A DNA stretch of 49,594 nt from an uncultured Mycoplasmatota bacterium (GCA_947056845.1 CAMSCJ010000014.1:1-49594); one strand, 5' to 3'; shown: positions 7,091-16,015, counted from the stretch's first letter. The notes: generated from the letters alone by a model not told the origin. Program-made: numbers and translations.

Positions 7091-7993
7091 TCAATGGTTT
7101 ATTTTTGTATTTTTATTTATTAAATTTAAAAATTGTCTAGCAGCAAATGAAGGTATATTATTTTTTAGTGTTACGATGCCAATTTTTCTTGAGGGAATTT
7201 TTTGCGTTGTTGGAAGAACAAATAATTCTTTATTTTCTATTTCTGTCATAACAAATTCTTTTGTTAAATAGCCTATTCCCATTCCGACCTTAGTTAAATT
7301 TTTTACTAAATGGAAACTAACGACTTCAAGTTTAGGATTAATTAAAATATTCTCTTTTTTGAGCCATTGATCTAAAAATTGCCTAGTATTAGATGGGTTT
7401 CTTTGAAAAATAAAGTCTGAGCTGGCTAAATCTTTAATATCCCATTTATTTTTTATTAAATGCTGATATTTTTTTCCTACCATAAAAGTATCGTGAACTT
7501 CATAAAATGGTATTATTTTTAGATCATTAGTTTCTTTAGTAGGTAAGTTTAAAATTAATAAATCAACACTTCCATTTCTTAATAATTTTATTAAATCGGT
7601 TGTTAAATGATTGATAATGGAAATAGAAATTTTAGGATACAGTTCCTTGAATTTTTGTAAGTATGGGACTAAAACATTTTCTGTAACTGTAGTACTTGCT
7701 CCAATTTTTAATGTACCCTCTTGTAGATTCATAAGTTCTTGGAATTTATTTTCACCATTTTTAATATAAGTAATTCCTTCCTTAATAAATTCATAGAGGA
7801 TACTTGCTTCTTCAGTTAGTTTTACGCCTTTTTTTGTACGAATAAATAAAGTTGCTCCAATTTGTTTTTCTAGCGATTTTATAGCTTGGGTAACAGAAGG
7901 TTGCGACACATATAATTCTTCAGCTGCTTTTGTTATATTTTGATTTTTAGCGGTTACATAAAAAATATAATAAAGATTAAAATCAATATTCAT
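7091..7993 (-). CDS. LysR-family transcriptional regulator
   Basis: This 300-aa protein has an N-terminal winged helix-turn-helix (about 1-62; NITKAAEELYVSQPSVTQAIKSLE) and a two-lobed substrate-binding domain (about 90-295; GTLKIGASTTVTENVLVPYL). Length and layout are standard for LysR. An AGGAGG precedes the ATG. It is divergent from the nitrilase-CoaB-like operon with an 85-bp shared region, the usual arrangement for a LysR regulator controlling the facing genes in response to a pathway metabolite. The effector is unknown. Confidence 0.9.
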   Translation of the reverse strand: MNIDFNLYYIFYVTAKNQNITKAAEELYVSQPSVTQAIKSLEKQIGATLFIRTKKGVKLTEEASILYEFIKEGITYIKNGENKFQELMNLQEGTLKIGASTTVTENVLVPYLQKFKELYPKISISIINHLTTDLIKLLRNGSVDLLILNLPTKETNDLKIIPFYEVHDTFMVGKKYQHLIKNKWDIKDLASSDFIFQRNPSNTRQFLDQWLKKENILINPKLEVVSFHLVKNLTKVGMGIGYLTKEFVMTEIENKELFVLPTTQKIPSRKIGIVTLKNNIPSFAARQFLNLINKNTKINH

Positions 7994-8078
7994 AAGTCCT
8001 CCTTATAATAAACATAAGAAATATATATTTTAATTATATCAATAATTGTTATAAAATACAAATAGAGGAGGGATAAAA

Positions 8079-8927
8079 ATGAGTGAGTTAAAGATATTAG
8101 GGTTACAATTAGTGGTTGATCTTGATTGTACTAGTACTGATGAATATTTGATTGAAACAATGGAATTTAAAGAACAGATGCAAGAAGTAAAAAAATTAAT
8201 TAGTACTAAAAATCCAGATATCGTTATATTACCGGAGATGTGTTATAGTGAAGATTATTATGAATATTTTATGAATCTATCTAATAATAAATTAATTGTT
8301 GCAGGAAGTATCTATAATAATGGTATTAATCAAACAGTTGTCTTTTTTGAAAATAAAGAGTATCGAATACCAAAATGTAATGCTAGTGGTGCAGAACCGA
8401 TGATTAGAAATATTAGAAAAATTTCTAATTCAGAATTTTTAAATCAAAAATTGGATAGTCATACTTTTATATTTGATAATAAAAAGCTAATCATATTAAA
8501 TTGTATGGAGTATTATCAAAATGCATATTACATAGCAAGAAATGATCCAAATTTATTTGGAATATTATGTATTTGTTCTAATAATAATCCAAAAGTATTT
8601 TTAGACGAAAGTAGGGTAGTTCACAATCATTGTGAAAATATTTATACATTTATGGTGAATTGTGTTTCCACATATAAGGGGGTGTCATACGGTACTGGTG
8701 AAAGTTATATTTATGGTCCTATTCAACAACATGAAAGGGAATGGTTAAAAAAAGAGGGGATTATATCAGATGAACATCCATCTTCAATATTAAAATTAGG
8801 TAATGATTCGGAATATTTTTATGGAGAATTTATAAATGATTTTTCTAGATTTGGAAGAAGTGACAATTATTTAAATAATCCTAAAATGATAGAGGTAGGA
8901 AAAATAAGAAAGAAGGTACGAAAATGA
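8079..8927 (+). CDS. Carbon-nitrogen hydrolase (nitrilase superfamily)
   Basis: The protein is 282 aa with the nitrilase-superfamily triad: Glu53 in ILPEMCY, Lys99 in YRIPKCN and Cys142 in LIILNCMEYY. It should cleave a C-N bond (amide or nitrile) by a thioester intermediate; the substrate cannot be read from sequence. The strong SD GGAGGG lies 6 nt before the ATG. Its stop overlaps the ATG of the CoaB-like gene (ATGA), so the two are translationally coupled, and a LysR gene is divergent. The coupling to a phosphopantothenate-ligase family member makes a pantetheine- or beta-alanine-related amide a possible substrate, but this is only a guess. Confidence 0.85.
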   Translation: MSELKILGLQLVVDLDCTSTDEYLIETMEFKEQMQEVKKLISTKNPDIVILPEMCYSEDYYEYFMNLSNNKLIVAGSIYNNGINQTVVFFENKEYRIPKCNASGAEPMIRNIRKISNSEFLNQKLDSHTFIFDNKKLIILNCMEYYQNAYYIARNDPNLFGILCICSNNNPKVFLDESRVVHNHCENIYTFMVNCVSTYKGVSYGTGESYIYGPIQQHEREWLKKEGIISDEHPSSILKLGNDSEYFYGEFINDFSRFGRSDNYLNNPKMIEVGKIRKKVRK

Positions 8928-9691
8928 AAAAAAATATAATTATTACAGCTGGACCAACTAATGAAAGATTAGATGCGGTAATGAAAATTACTAATATGTC
9001 AACAGGTGCATTAGGAGCAAAAATTGCTGATGATTTTATTATTAATCAGGAAAATGAAATAAATAGGCTTTATTATTTAGCAACAAAATTATCTAGAAGA
9101 CCAAATGTGTCTTCAGCAAAGTTAGAAGAGATTACTATTGAATCAACTGATGATTTGATTAATGCGTTAAAAAAAATTTTATTAAATAATAAAATTGATG
9201 TTGTAATTCATAGCGCTGCCGTAGGTGATTATAAGGGTGAATATAGTATTACTGCTAGAATGTTAGCAGAAGAAATTGCTTGTAAAATTTATAATAAAAA
9301 TTTATCATTAGAAGCATTAAATGAAGAAATTTTAGCTATTATTAGAAATCCAGAAACTACTGTTAGTGATGAACATAAAATTTCTTCTTATGAAAAAGAT
9401 TTAATGTTTAAATTAGCTCTTACACCTAAAGTTATTGGAGAAATCAAAAAAATCTCTCCTTCAACAGATTTAATTGGCTTTAAATTACTAGACGGCGTAT
9501 CAAAAGAAGAATTAATTGAAGTAGCTACTAAATTAAGAGAAAAAAATTTAGCCAAATACATTATTGCTAATGATTTATCTAAAATAGGTAGTGGCAGGCA
9601 TAAAGCTTATTTTGTTGGAGAACAAGGTGTAGAATATACTTGCGAAACAAAAGATGAAATTGCTAAAACACTAAGAAAAGTTATTTTTTAA
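8924..9691 (+). CDS. coaB: CoaB-family phosphopantothenate-cysteine ligase
   Basis: This 255-aa stand-alone CoaB resembles the type found in streptococci rather than the fused CoaBC. It has the nucleotide-binding ITAGPTNERLDAV opening, NMSTGALGAKIAD, VIHSAAVGDY, LIGFKLLDGVSKEEL and the late AKYIIANDLSKIGSG motif. CoaB joins cysteine to 4'-phosphopantothenate through an acyl-nucleotide intermediate. No coaC is adjacent; instead it overlaps a nitrilase by 4 bp and is LysR-linked. It may be the cell's CoA enzyme or a relative that ligates another acid and amine. The segment between residues about 105 and 150 should be compared with true CoaB. Confidence 0.85.
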   Translation: MKKNIIITAGPTNERLDAVMKITNMSTGALGAKIADDFIINQENEINRLYYLATKLSRRPNVSSAKLEEITIESTDDLINALKKILLNNKIDVVIHSAAVGDYKGEYSITARMLAEEIACKIYNKNLSLEALNEEILAIIRNPETTVSDEHKISSYEKDLMFKLALTPKVIGEIKKISPSTDLIGFKLLDGVSKEELIEVATKLREKNLAKYIIANDLSKIGSGRHKAYFVGEQGVEYTCETKDEIAKTLRKVIF

Positions 9692-9732
9692 ACTTATTAT
9701 GTTTAAATATGTATTATAATATATAAAAATAT

Positions 9733-9766
9733 AAACCTCATTTCTATTATTTAGTAAATGAGGTTT
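9733..9766. terminator. Bidirectional terminator between coaB and purA-like genes
   Basis: AAACCTCATTT (9733-9743) pairs perfectly with AAATGAGGTTT (9756-9766). It lies between two convergent operons and can serve both. Confidence 0.7.
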
Positions 9767-9779
9767 TATTATTGTTTTT

Positions 9780-11144
9780 TTATTCTTTTATTAAATTTTT
9801 TTTTAGAATTCTTTCGTTATTCTTAGGTCCAGTTCCTAAAGCAGATATTTCTATACCAGTTTCATTTTCTAACCAATTAAAATATTCTCTTAAATATCTA
9901 TTAAAATGGTAATCATTAAAATGCCCAATTTCGCCTTTGAAATCTAGGCTTAGATGCTGAAAAAAGTTTAAGTATAGACTAGATGGTGTATTAATTTTGC
10001 AATTTGTTTTAAGTTTAGCAATATCTAAATCAAATACTCTTCTTTCCAGCTTCGTTACAGTTGTTTGTTCAGATTGATCAAATATAGTATTATCATTATA
10101 GTTACTATCAAATGTTGGGAGTTCAATTAATTTGGTTTGATATTGACTGATACCTTTTGCTTTATATATTAATCTTTCTAATTCTAATGCTTCTAATAAA
10201 GTTATAGCAGTTAAGTCTTTTTCTTTATAGTTTTCACCAAATAGTTGTTTTAAATATACTTTAGGACAATGTTGAAATAAATAGTTAACTTTACTAATAT
10301 CTAGTGAATTATTATAATAGTTAATATCATTGTAATGAGGATATCTTTGATACATTGAGGCAAGATTAATTTGTGTCCATGTTAATTCGTTGCCTTTTCC
10401 ATAATCGCCTGTATATATAATTTGACCTGATTCGGTTATGTTGCTGATTCTAATTGGAAATGGTCTTATAACCATAATGGTTTGTAGTAGTCTTTCTGCT
10501 GCTATTCCAGAGTCGGCAAGTAATTGGGATGTAGAAACATTTCGACTTGTGACATAAGGATAATTACCACTATGGTTTAGATCTAAATCACAACCTTGAG
10601 CTCCTTCTAGCATTACATATTCTGTTCTGTTATCAAGATGATTATATAATCTTTCGAGCCATTCATTATTAGAACAGACAATGGCGTTTTTGTATGATTT
10701 AAAGAATTTTAAATTTTTATCTCTTATAACTTTTTCACGTGTAACAGCGCCACAGCCTTTAAATGTTGAGCCACTTTTAATCTTTTTCTTTTCATATTGC
10801 TTATGTCTTTCTTCAATTAGAGGTACCATTTCGTGAACATAAATTTTTCTATTACCTAAATACTCTTTGACATTTTCATATTCATTTTCAAATATTCCCA
10901 TATCGATAGCAGAACCGGGTCCTATAAATAATTCTGTATTGGGATTGACGGCTGAGACAGGTATATTTCTAAAAATAGTAGCGTGGCCAAATTCATCAAC
11001 AAAAGTATGCCCAGCATTAGGCATACAATTAGTTACAGATGCTCCTAGTTCAATTGATTTATCGGTTGCTATTTCGCCAATGACTTTGGCTTTTCCACAA
11101 CTCCCAGCCTCGCCATCAATCACTGCTATTACATTTTTTATCAT
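9780..11144 (-). CDS. Divergent adenylosuccinate synthetase (PurA/PurZ-like), catalytic Asp replaced by Ser
   Basis: The protein is 454 aa from the ATG at 11144 (GGGAG 7 nt upstream); a TTG at 11150 is less likely. PurA landmarks are present: a P-loop-like GSCGKAK (15-20), NAGHT (43-47), IGPGSAID, LEGAQGCDLD and YPYVTSRN. The late TVTKLERRVFDLDI and ALGTGP complete them. In E. coli PurA the motif reads GDEGKGK and Asp13 is the catalytic base; here that position is Ser15 and the next is Cys. Loss of this Asp is known in phage PurZ, which acts on dGMP instead of IMP. The enzyme probably phosphorylates a nucleotide-like substrate and adds aspartate or another amine, but the substrate is open. 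It follows an ASKHA gene by 20 bp. Confidence 0.82.
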   Translation of the reverse strand: MIKNVIAVIDGEAGSCGKAKVIGEIATDKSIELGASVTNCMPNAGHTFVDEFGHATIFRNIPVSAVNPNTELFIGPGSAIDMGIFENEYENVKEYLGNRKIYVHEMVPLIEERHKQYEKKKIKSGSTFKGCGAVTREKVIRDKNLKFFKSYKNAIVCSNNEWLERLYNHLDNRTEYVMLEGAQGCDLDLNHSGNYPYVTSRNVSTSQLLADSGIAAERLLQTIMVIRPFPIRISNITESGQIIYTGDYGKGNELTWTQINLASMYQRYPHYNDINYYNNSLDISKVNYLFQHCPKVYLKQLFGENYKEKDLTAITLLEALELERLIYKAKGISQYQTKLIELPTFDSNYNDNTIFDQSEQTTVTKLERRVFDLDIAKLKTNCKINTPSSLYLNFFQHLSLDFKGEIGHFNDYHFNRYLREYFNWLENETGIEISALGTGPKNNERILKKNLIKE

Positions 11145-11164
11145 AACCAAACTCCCTAGTAAGT

Positions 11165-12061
11165 TTATTTTAAATCGTTAATAACTCCATTTATTAAGTT
11201 TAAGTCTGATGGAATAATCCAACGCACATTTGTTATTTTAAATAGTACTAATGGTATAATTGCGCCACTTCGAGCTCCATCCATCCATTTAGGATTAGAT
11301 GGCATTAATTCATATAATTCTTCAATAGTAAGTTCATTGAATACTTTTTCTGTACCTTTAATATAATTTTCTAAGCTTAACATATATTTATGAATATTAT
11401 CATTAAATAAAGTGTTGTCGATTAGATTAAAACCAGTTAGTAGTTCAAATCTTTCTTCACCACCTGTGAATATAGCGCAATCATAATCCTTATCTAGTTC
11501 AATATCAATTAGTTTTTCTTTGACAAAAGCTTCCATTTCTTCTATCGTATTACCACTATATTGGTCATTAACTTTATCAAAATGATTTAATAAATCGGCG
11601 ACTCCCAAGTTTAAATTTTTTGTATCAGTTATTTTGGCTCCAACAAAAGTTACTAATTCTGTTGTTTTACCACCCATATTTATAATTAATACTTTGTTAT
11701 TGTTATAATTATTTTCCATTGCCTTAGCTAAATAATAATTTTCAATACCGTGACTTATAATATTAAAATGTAAGTCAAAGGTATCATTGAATAATCTAAC
11801 TAATTCTTGTTTTTTTGTCGCTACTAAATTTCTAAAAATACCTGTAACGAAAATAAATGTGTTATCATATTTTAAATTATATTTTTTCTTAAGTTCTTCA
11901 AAATAATTACATAATTCTTTTAGATTATTTTCACTAATTCCTAATTCAGCATCAAAATCATTTTTAAAATAGATAGAGTGTTCTTCTATAAGTTTTAATT
12001 CTGCTTCAAAGCAATATACTTTTATTGTTGATGAACCAAGATCAATATAGTAATTTTTCAT
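11165..12061 (-). CDS. ASKHA-fold protein, Ppx/GppA-like
   Basis: This 298-aa protein has an actin-like ATPase/phosphatase fold. The phosphate-1 motif is YYIDLGSSTIKVY at the N-terminus, the phosphate-2 motif is INMGGKTTELV near residue 127, and FTGGEERF follows near residue 198. The second motif has Asn in place of the usual Asp, so hydrolysis may be altered. Families with this fold include exopolyphosphatase/guanosine pentaphosphatase and acyl-phosphate kinases; Ppx/GppA is the nearest I can name. AGAGGTGAT precedes the ATG. It heads the operon whose second gene is the PurA-like enzyme, suggesting a joint nucleotide-related function. Confidence 0.65.
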   Translation of the reverse strand: MKNYYIDLGSSTIKVYCFEAELKLIEEHSIYFKNDFDAELGISENNLKELCNYFEELKKKYNLKYDNTFIFVTGIFRNLVATKKQELVRLFNDTFDLHFNIISHGIENYYLAKAMENNYNNNKVLIINMGGKTTELVTFVGAKITDTKNLNLGVADLLNHFDKVNDQYSGNTIEEMEAFVKEKLIDIELDKDYDCAIFTGGEERFELLTGFNLIDNTLFNDNIHKYMLSLENYIKGTEKVFNELTIEELYELMPSNPKWMDGARSGAIIPLVLFKITNVRWIIPSDLNLINGVINDLK

Positions 12062-12125
12062 TTTATCACCTCTAAATATTATTTTACTATAAAATTACAT
12101 ATTTTTCGAGGTATAAAGATAATTT

Positions 12126-12154
12126 TATATATAAAATATAGTTTTTTTAGTCAA
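12126..12154 (-). promoter_or_regulatory. Promoter of ASKHA/purA-like operon
   Basis: Minus strand: TTGACT (12149-12154), 17-nt spacer, TATATA (12126-12131). It would give a leader of about 55 nt ahead of the ASKHA start. Confidence 0.6.
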
Positions 12155-12253
12155 TAGTATCTTATTTTTTATTTTGACTTTCAAAAGTAGAGAATTGGTA
12201 GTAAAAATTTATCAATCGATTATATAATTATCTCGTAAATGCTTAAACAAAAA

Positions 12254-12447
12254 AATACTATGTAATAACATAGTATTAAAAATATACTTATGGGAAGACT
12301 AGTGGCGTAGCCACTAAAGCCTTCACTATAATAAGGATAGGATTACCCTTATTATGTAGTATGAAGTATGTAGCAGAATAATTTAAGTGTTATTTAATAT
12401 CATTAAAATTCAATAAAAAATAAATGTAAATAACTATCTACATACTT
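12254..12447 (-). ncRNA. Structured 3' region and terminator of radical SAM transcript
   Basis: This covers most of a 387-bp gap. Perfect stems are: 12254-12277 (10 bp, 4-nt loop) followed on the minus strand by seven T, a clear terminator; 12301-12315 (6 bp, 3-nt loop); 12328-12355 (9 bp); and a long-range 10-bp pairing of 12364-12373 with 12438-12447. No small frame with an SD was found on either strand. On the minus strand it forms the 170-nt tail of the radical SAM mRNA, or a processed small RNA. Confidence 0.45.
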
Positions 12448-12448
12448 T

Positions 12449-13204
12449 TTAAAGCCTTTTTAATTTCTTTAAAGGGCCTTTTGTATAAATTTCTTCTATA
12501 CATTGATTTTGTACATTTCCTAAGGCGTATTCATCCATTAAATCATATGATTGACAGCCATCGTTTATTATATTTCCATTTGCAGAAATATATTGATAAG
12601 AAATTACCAAATAGGTATCTCCCTTATATTCTCTTATTCTATAATTTTTTTGATAATCTATTAATTTATTTAAATCCGGCTGTTGTTTACTTAATCCATT
12701 TTCTAATGCTCTACCATAGGGTAAAATATTTTCTTCCTTCATTATATGTTTATTAATAGGAGAAAAATAAGTTAGTCTTTGCAATTTCTCTACTACTTCT
12801 GGATTAGCCTCTTTGTGAAATTGATCTTGGGATACCATAAGCACCCCAGGCCAATGTCTTTGTTTTTCACTTTTTAGTAAAATATAATCTCTTAACTTAT
12901 TTAATCCATTTACTAATTCATCGCTATAAGATAAACCATTAATACCAAACATAAACATATCTACAATAATTTCTTTTTCAATTATTTTATCTACAATGTA
13001 TTCAAGTATTTTACCATTTAATGTTGGGTCGCCTCCTGAGAATAACAATGTTCCTATATAATAAATCTCATTTTTTTCGAAGTACTCATCAACAATTTCT
13101 TTTGTCAAATCGATATTTTGTGATTCTCCCCTACAGCAATGAGCACAACTTTGATTGCATCTACGTGTCAATTCAATTTGTAATCGTGAATAATATAATT
13201 TCAT
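12449..13204 (-). CDS. Radical SAM protein
   Basis: This 251-aa protein has the radical SAM cluster motif CNQSCAHC (Cys16, Cys20, Cys23) and LLFSGGDPTLN (the GGE-like SAM-binding strand). A short C-terminal part, INDGCQSYDLMDEYALGNV, looks like a trimmed SPASM-type region, though too few cysteines remain to bind a full auxiliary cluster. AAGGGG precedes the ATG and a promoter lies 33 bp upstream. It stands alone: no precursor peptide, peptidase or transporter gene is adjacent. The substrate is unknown; peptide or small-molecule modification are both possible. Confidence 0.8.
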   Translation of the reverse strand: MKLYYSRLQIELTRRCNQSCAHCCRGESQNIDLTKEIVDEYFEKNEIYYIGTLLFSGGDPTLNGKILEYIVDKIIEKEIIVDMFMFGINGLSYSDELVNGLNKLRDYILLKSEKQRHWPGVLMVSQDQFHKEANPEVVEKLQRLTYFSPINKHIMKEENILPYGRALENGLSKQQPDLNKLIDYQKNYRIREYKGDTYLVISYQYISANGNIINDGCQSYDLMDEYALGNVQNQCIEEIYTKGPLKKLKRL

Positions 13205-13236
13205 AACAAATTTCCCCTTGTTAATAGATTATTATT

Positions 13237-13265
13237 ATAATATACTTTTTTAGAAAAAATGACAA
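13237..13265 (-). promoter_or_regulatory. Promoter of radical SAM gene
   Basis: Minus strand: TTGTCA (13260-13265), 17-nt spacer, TATTAT (13237-13242), giving a leader of about 25 nt. Confidence 0.6.
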
Positions 13266-13431
13266 GTAGTTTCATTTCATATTTTTTGTCAAAAAGAAAA
13301 TTTAACAATAAAATCATATTAGAAAGTAGTAAATTCAACTTAAACATTTGCTAAATTGCTTATAAAACAAGACTTTAAAGCAAAAATCACTGTTTTATTT
13401 TAAATATTTTTGTATTTTAAGTTGGTTTGTA

Positions 13432-13440
13432 TGATATAAT
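13432..13440 (+). promoter_or_regulatory. Extended -10 promoter of cysS
   Basis: TGATATAAT (13432-13440) is an extended -10 element. TTGTAT at 13410-13415 is a weak -35 with a 19-nt spacer. The leader is too short for a T-box, unlike many Firmicute cysS genes. Confidence 0.55.
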
Positions 13441-13458
13441 TTATTAAGAGGTGGGGTT

Positions 13459-14874
13459 ATGAATTTGAAATTATATAATTCATTAACTAGAAAAAAAGAG
13501 GATTTTGTTCCATTAGTATCAGGATGCGTTGGTATGTATGTTTGTGGGCCTACTGTTTATGGTATGCCGCATTTAGGTCATGCAAGAAGTTATGTAACAT
13601 TTGATACGCTAAGGCGTTTCTTTGAATATAATGGTTATAAGGTTAAATATGTTCAAAATATTACAGATGTTGGACATATTGTTGGTGATGTTGATGATGG
13701 TGAAGATAAAATTCAAAAGCAGGCCAAGATAGAACAAATTGATCCTGTTGCGATTGCCTATAAGTATGAGAATTTTTATTTTGATGCTATGGATAAGCTA
13801 AATGTTTTGCGTCCAACCATAAGTTGTCGCGCTACTGGACATATTATTGAAATAATTGATATGATTCAAAAATTATTAGATAAAGGCTATGCTTACAAAA
13901 CGGAACAAGGTAATGTTTATTTTGATATTCATAAGTTTAAAGATTATGGTATTATGTCAGGCAGAAGTTTAGATGAAACATTATCTGGACAAAGAATAGA
14001 TATTGCTAGTGATAAAAAATGTAATGAGGATTTTGCGTTATGGAAATGTGCGGATAATGGACATATTATGCGTTGGCCTTCACCTTTTGGTTTAGGGTAC
14101 CCAGGTTGGCATATTGAGTGTTCCGTTATGGCTAAAAAATATTTAGGTGATACTTTTGATATTCATGGCGGTGGAATCGATAACATGTTCCCACATCATG
14201 AATGTGAAATTGCTCAATCAACTTTAGCTAATGATACATCTTTTGCAAGATTTTTTGTTCATAATAATTTAGTTACAATTAATGGACAGAAAATGGGCAA
14301 ATCATTAGGCAATTCAATCGATTTACAAACTTTATTATCTAAGTATAATCCAGATGTTTTAAGACTTTATTTATTACAAAATCATTACCGTAGTGTTTTA
14401 GATTTTACGGAACAGGGATTAGCTGAAACTCAAAAAATATATGAAAAGTTTTTAGATTTTATAAAGAATAATGCTTATAGCTCAGATAAAAATCTGTTGA
14501 TAGCTTATCCGGATGTTGATGAGTGTAAAATGTCTTTTATGGAGTCTATGGCTGATGATTTAAATACATCGTTAGCTTTATCACATTTATTGCAAATGTT
14601 AAAGATTGGCAATATAACTAGCGATCTTAATGAAAAGAGATATATCGCTAGTATTCTTAAAGATTTACTTCAAAATATTTTTGGACTTAAGTTAGAATTT
14701 AATATTACTAATAACAAGGAAAGTGAAATTATTGATATTTTAATTAAACTAAGAGAACAATTTAAAAAAGACAGTAATTATGCAATATCTGATTTTATAA
14801 GAGATGAACTAAAAGATATTGGTATTACTTTAAATGATAGTAGGGAAGGAACTACTTATAAAATAGAACAATAA
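13459..14874 (+). CDS. cysS: Cysteinyl-tRNA synthetase
   Basis: This 471-aa class I synthetase charges tRNA-Cys. It shows the first zinc ligand in YVCGPTVYG, the HIGH signature as HLGH in PHLGHARS, the second zinc site region in GWHIECSVMA and HHECEIAQ, and the KMSKS signature as KMGKS in GQKMGKSLGN. The C-terminal anticodon-binding region is helical. Length is normal for the family. AGAGGTGGGG precedes the ATG and an extended -10 promoter lies just upstream. It is apparently a single-gene unit with mraY following after 94 bp under its own SD. Confidence 0.97.
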   Translation: MNLKLYNSLTRKKEDFVPLVSGCVGMYVCGPTVYGMPHLGHARSYVTFDTLRRFFEYNGYKVKYVQNITDVGHIVGDVDDGEDKIQKQAKIEQIDPVAIAYKYENFYFDAMDKLNVLRPTISCRATGHIIEIIDMIQKLLDKGYAYKTEQGNVYFDIHKFKDYGIMSGRSLDETLSGQRIDIASDKKCNEDFALWKCADNGHIMRWPSPFGLGYPGWHIECSVMAKKYLGDTFDIHGGGIDNMFPHHECEIAQSTLANDTSFARFFVHNNLVTINGQKMGKSLGNSIDLQTLLSKYNPDVLRLYLLQNHYRSVLDFTEQGLAETQKIYEKFLDFIKNNAYSSDKNLLIAYPDVDECKMSFMESMADDLNTSLALSHLLQMLKIGNITSDLNEKRYIASILKDLLQNIFGLKLEFNITNNKESEIIDILIKLREQFKKDSNYAISDFIRDELKDIGITLNDSREGTTYKIEQ

Positions 14875-14968
14875 CTTTGTTTTATTTTTTTTTATTATAA
14901 AAGTACTATACAAAATTTACTTAAAAATGATATACTGTTATTGTTAATTATTTGTAGGGGATGAGATT

Positions 14969-15958
14969 ATGTTAATTTTAGCAAAAGCTATATTAGCAAT
15001 GATGATAGGTTTTATTTTATCGGTTGTTTTTGGTTTTTTCTTTATACCATTTTTAAAAAGAAGAAATGTAAAGCAGAAAGTTAGTACTTTTTTAGCACAG
15101 CATAAGAAGAAAGATGGTACTCCTACGATGGGAGGCTTAATATTTATTATTCCAACCATTTTAACAGTAATTATTTTATTATTACTTAATAAAATAGAAT
15201 TTACAGAAAATTTATTTATTGTTATGTTTGTTTTTGTAGCGTATGCTGTTTTAGGATTTTTAGATGATTTCTTAATTATTAAAAGAGGGAATAATGCAGG
15301 GTTAACCGTTTTACAAAAATTATTTGGACAATTGTTTATTGCTGTCATTTTTTTCTATATTTTTATCCATAATGGTAATGAACCGGTTTTAGATATTCAC
15401 ACCTTAGGTATTAGGATTGATATGGGTTGGTTTCATGGAATATTTCTTTTATTTGTACTCTTAGCAGGCTCTAATTCGGTTAATATTACTGATGGGTTAG
15501 ATGGATTAGCTGGTGGGTTATCTTTAATTGCTTTTTTAGCATTTGGACTTATTAGTTGGAATTCTACTTGGATATCGGGTAGTGAGGATATGGCTGTATT
15601 TTGCTTTATATTAGTTGGATCATTATTGGGCTTCTTATTTTATAATACACATCCAGCGAAAGTTTTTATGGGGGATACAGGCTCCTTATCACTTGGTGCT
15701 ACTTTAGCCACGATTGCGATTTTAACAAGTCATGAAATTACTTTAGTAATTGTAGCAGGTGTTTTTATTGTTGAAACGCTTAGCACAATTATTCAAACAA
15801 TTGCGATAAAAAAATTTCACCATCGAGTGTTTTTAATGGCGCCAATTCATCACCATTTTGAGAAACTTGGTTGGGGTGAAACTGATATTGTTAAAATATT
15901 TTGGGTTGCAGGTTTTATATTAAGCATGCTTGGAATTGCTTTTGGAGTTTGGTTATAA
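14969..15958 (+). CDS. mraY: Phospho-N-acetylmuramoyl-pentapeptide-transferase
   Basis: MraY transfers phospho-MurNAc-pentapeptide from UDP to undecaprenyl phosphate, giving lipid I at the inner face of the membrane. This 329-aa polytopic protein carries the expected acidic motifs: FLDDFLIIKRG (two adjacent Asp), NITDGLDGLAGG and the late HHHFE. About ten hydrophobic segments are visible. GGGGATGAG lies before the ATG. It is not next to mur genes or ftsW, so it is outside a typical dcw cluster. A small lipoprotein gene follows. Confidence 0.96.
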   Translation: MLILAKAILAMMIGFILSVVFGFFFIPFLKRRNVKQKVSTFLAQHKKKDGTPTMGGLIFIIPTILTVIILLLLNKIEFTENLFIVMFVFVAYAVLGFLDDFLIIKRGNNAGLTVLQKLFGQLFIAVIFFYIFIHNGNEPVLDIHTLGIRIDMGWFHGIFLLFVLLAGSNSVNITDGLDGLAGGLSLIAFLAFGLISWNSTWISGSEDMAVFCFILVGSLLGFLFYNTHPAKVFMGDTGSLSLGATLATIAILTSHEITLVIVAGVFIVETLSTIIQTIAIKKFHHRVFLMAPIHHHFEKLGWGETDIVKIFWVAGFILSMLGIAFGVWL

Positions 15959-16015
15959 ATTTGACTTTAATATTTTAGTATGTTACCATATATACTTAAA
16001 TGAAGGAGAGAATAT

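Noticed and set aside
13255..13400. Short minus-strand peptide as RiPP precursor for the radical SAM protein
   Set aside because: The only candidate frame overlaps the -35/-10 of the radical SAM promoter and has no SD, so it would not be transcribed.
13205..13458. T-box or other riboswitch upstream of cysS
   Set aside because: No T-box motif or specifier loop; only a simple extended -10 promoter is visible.
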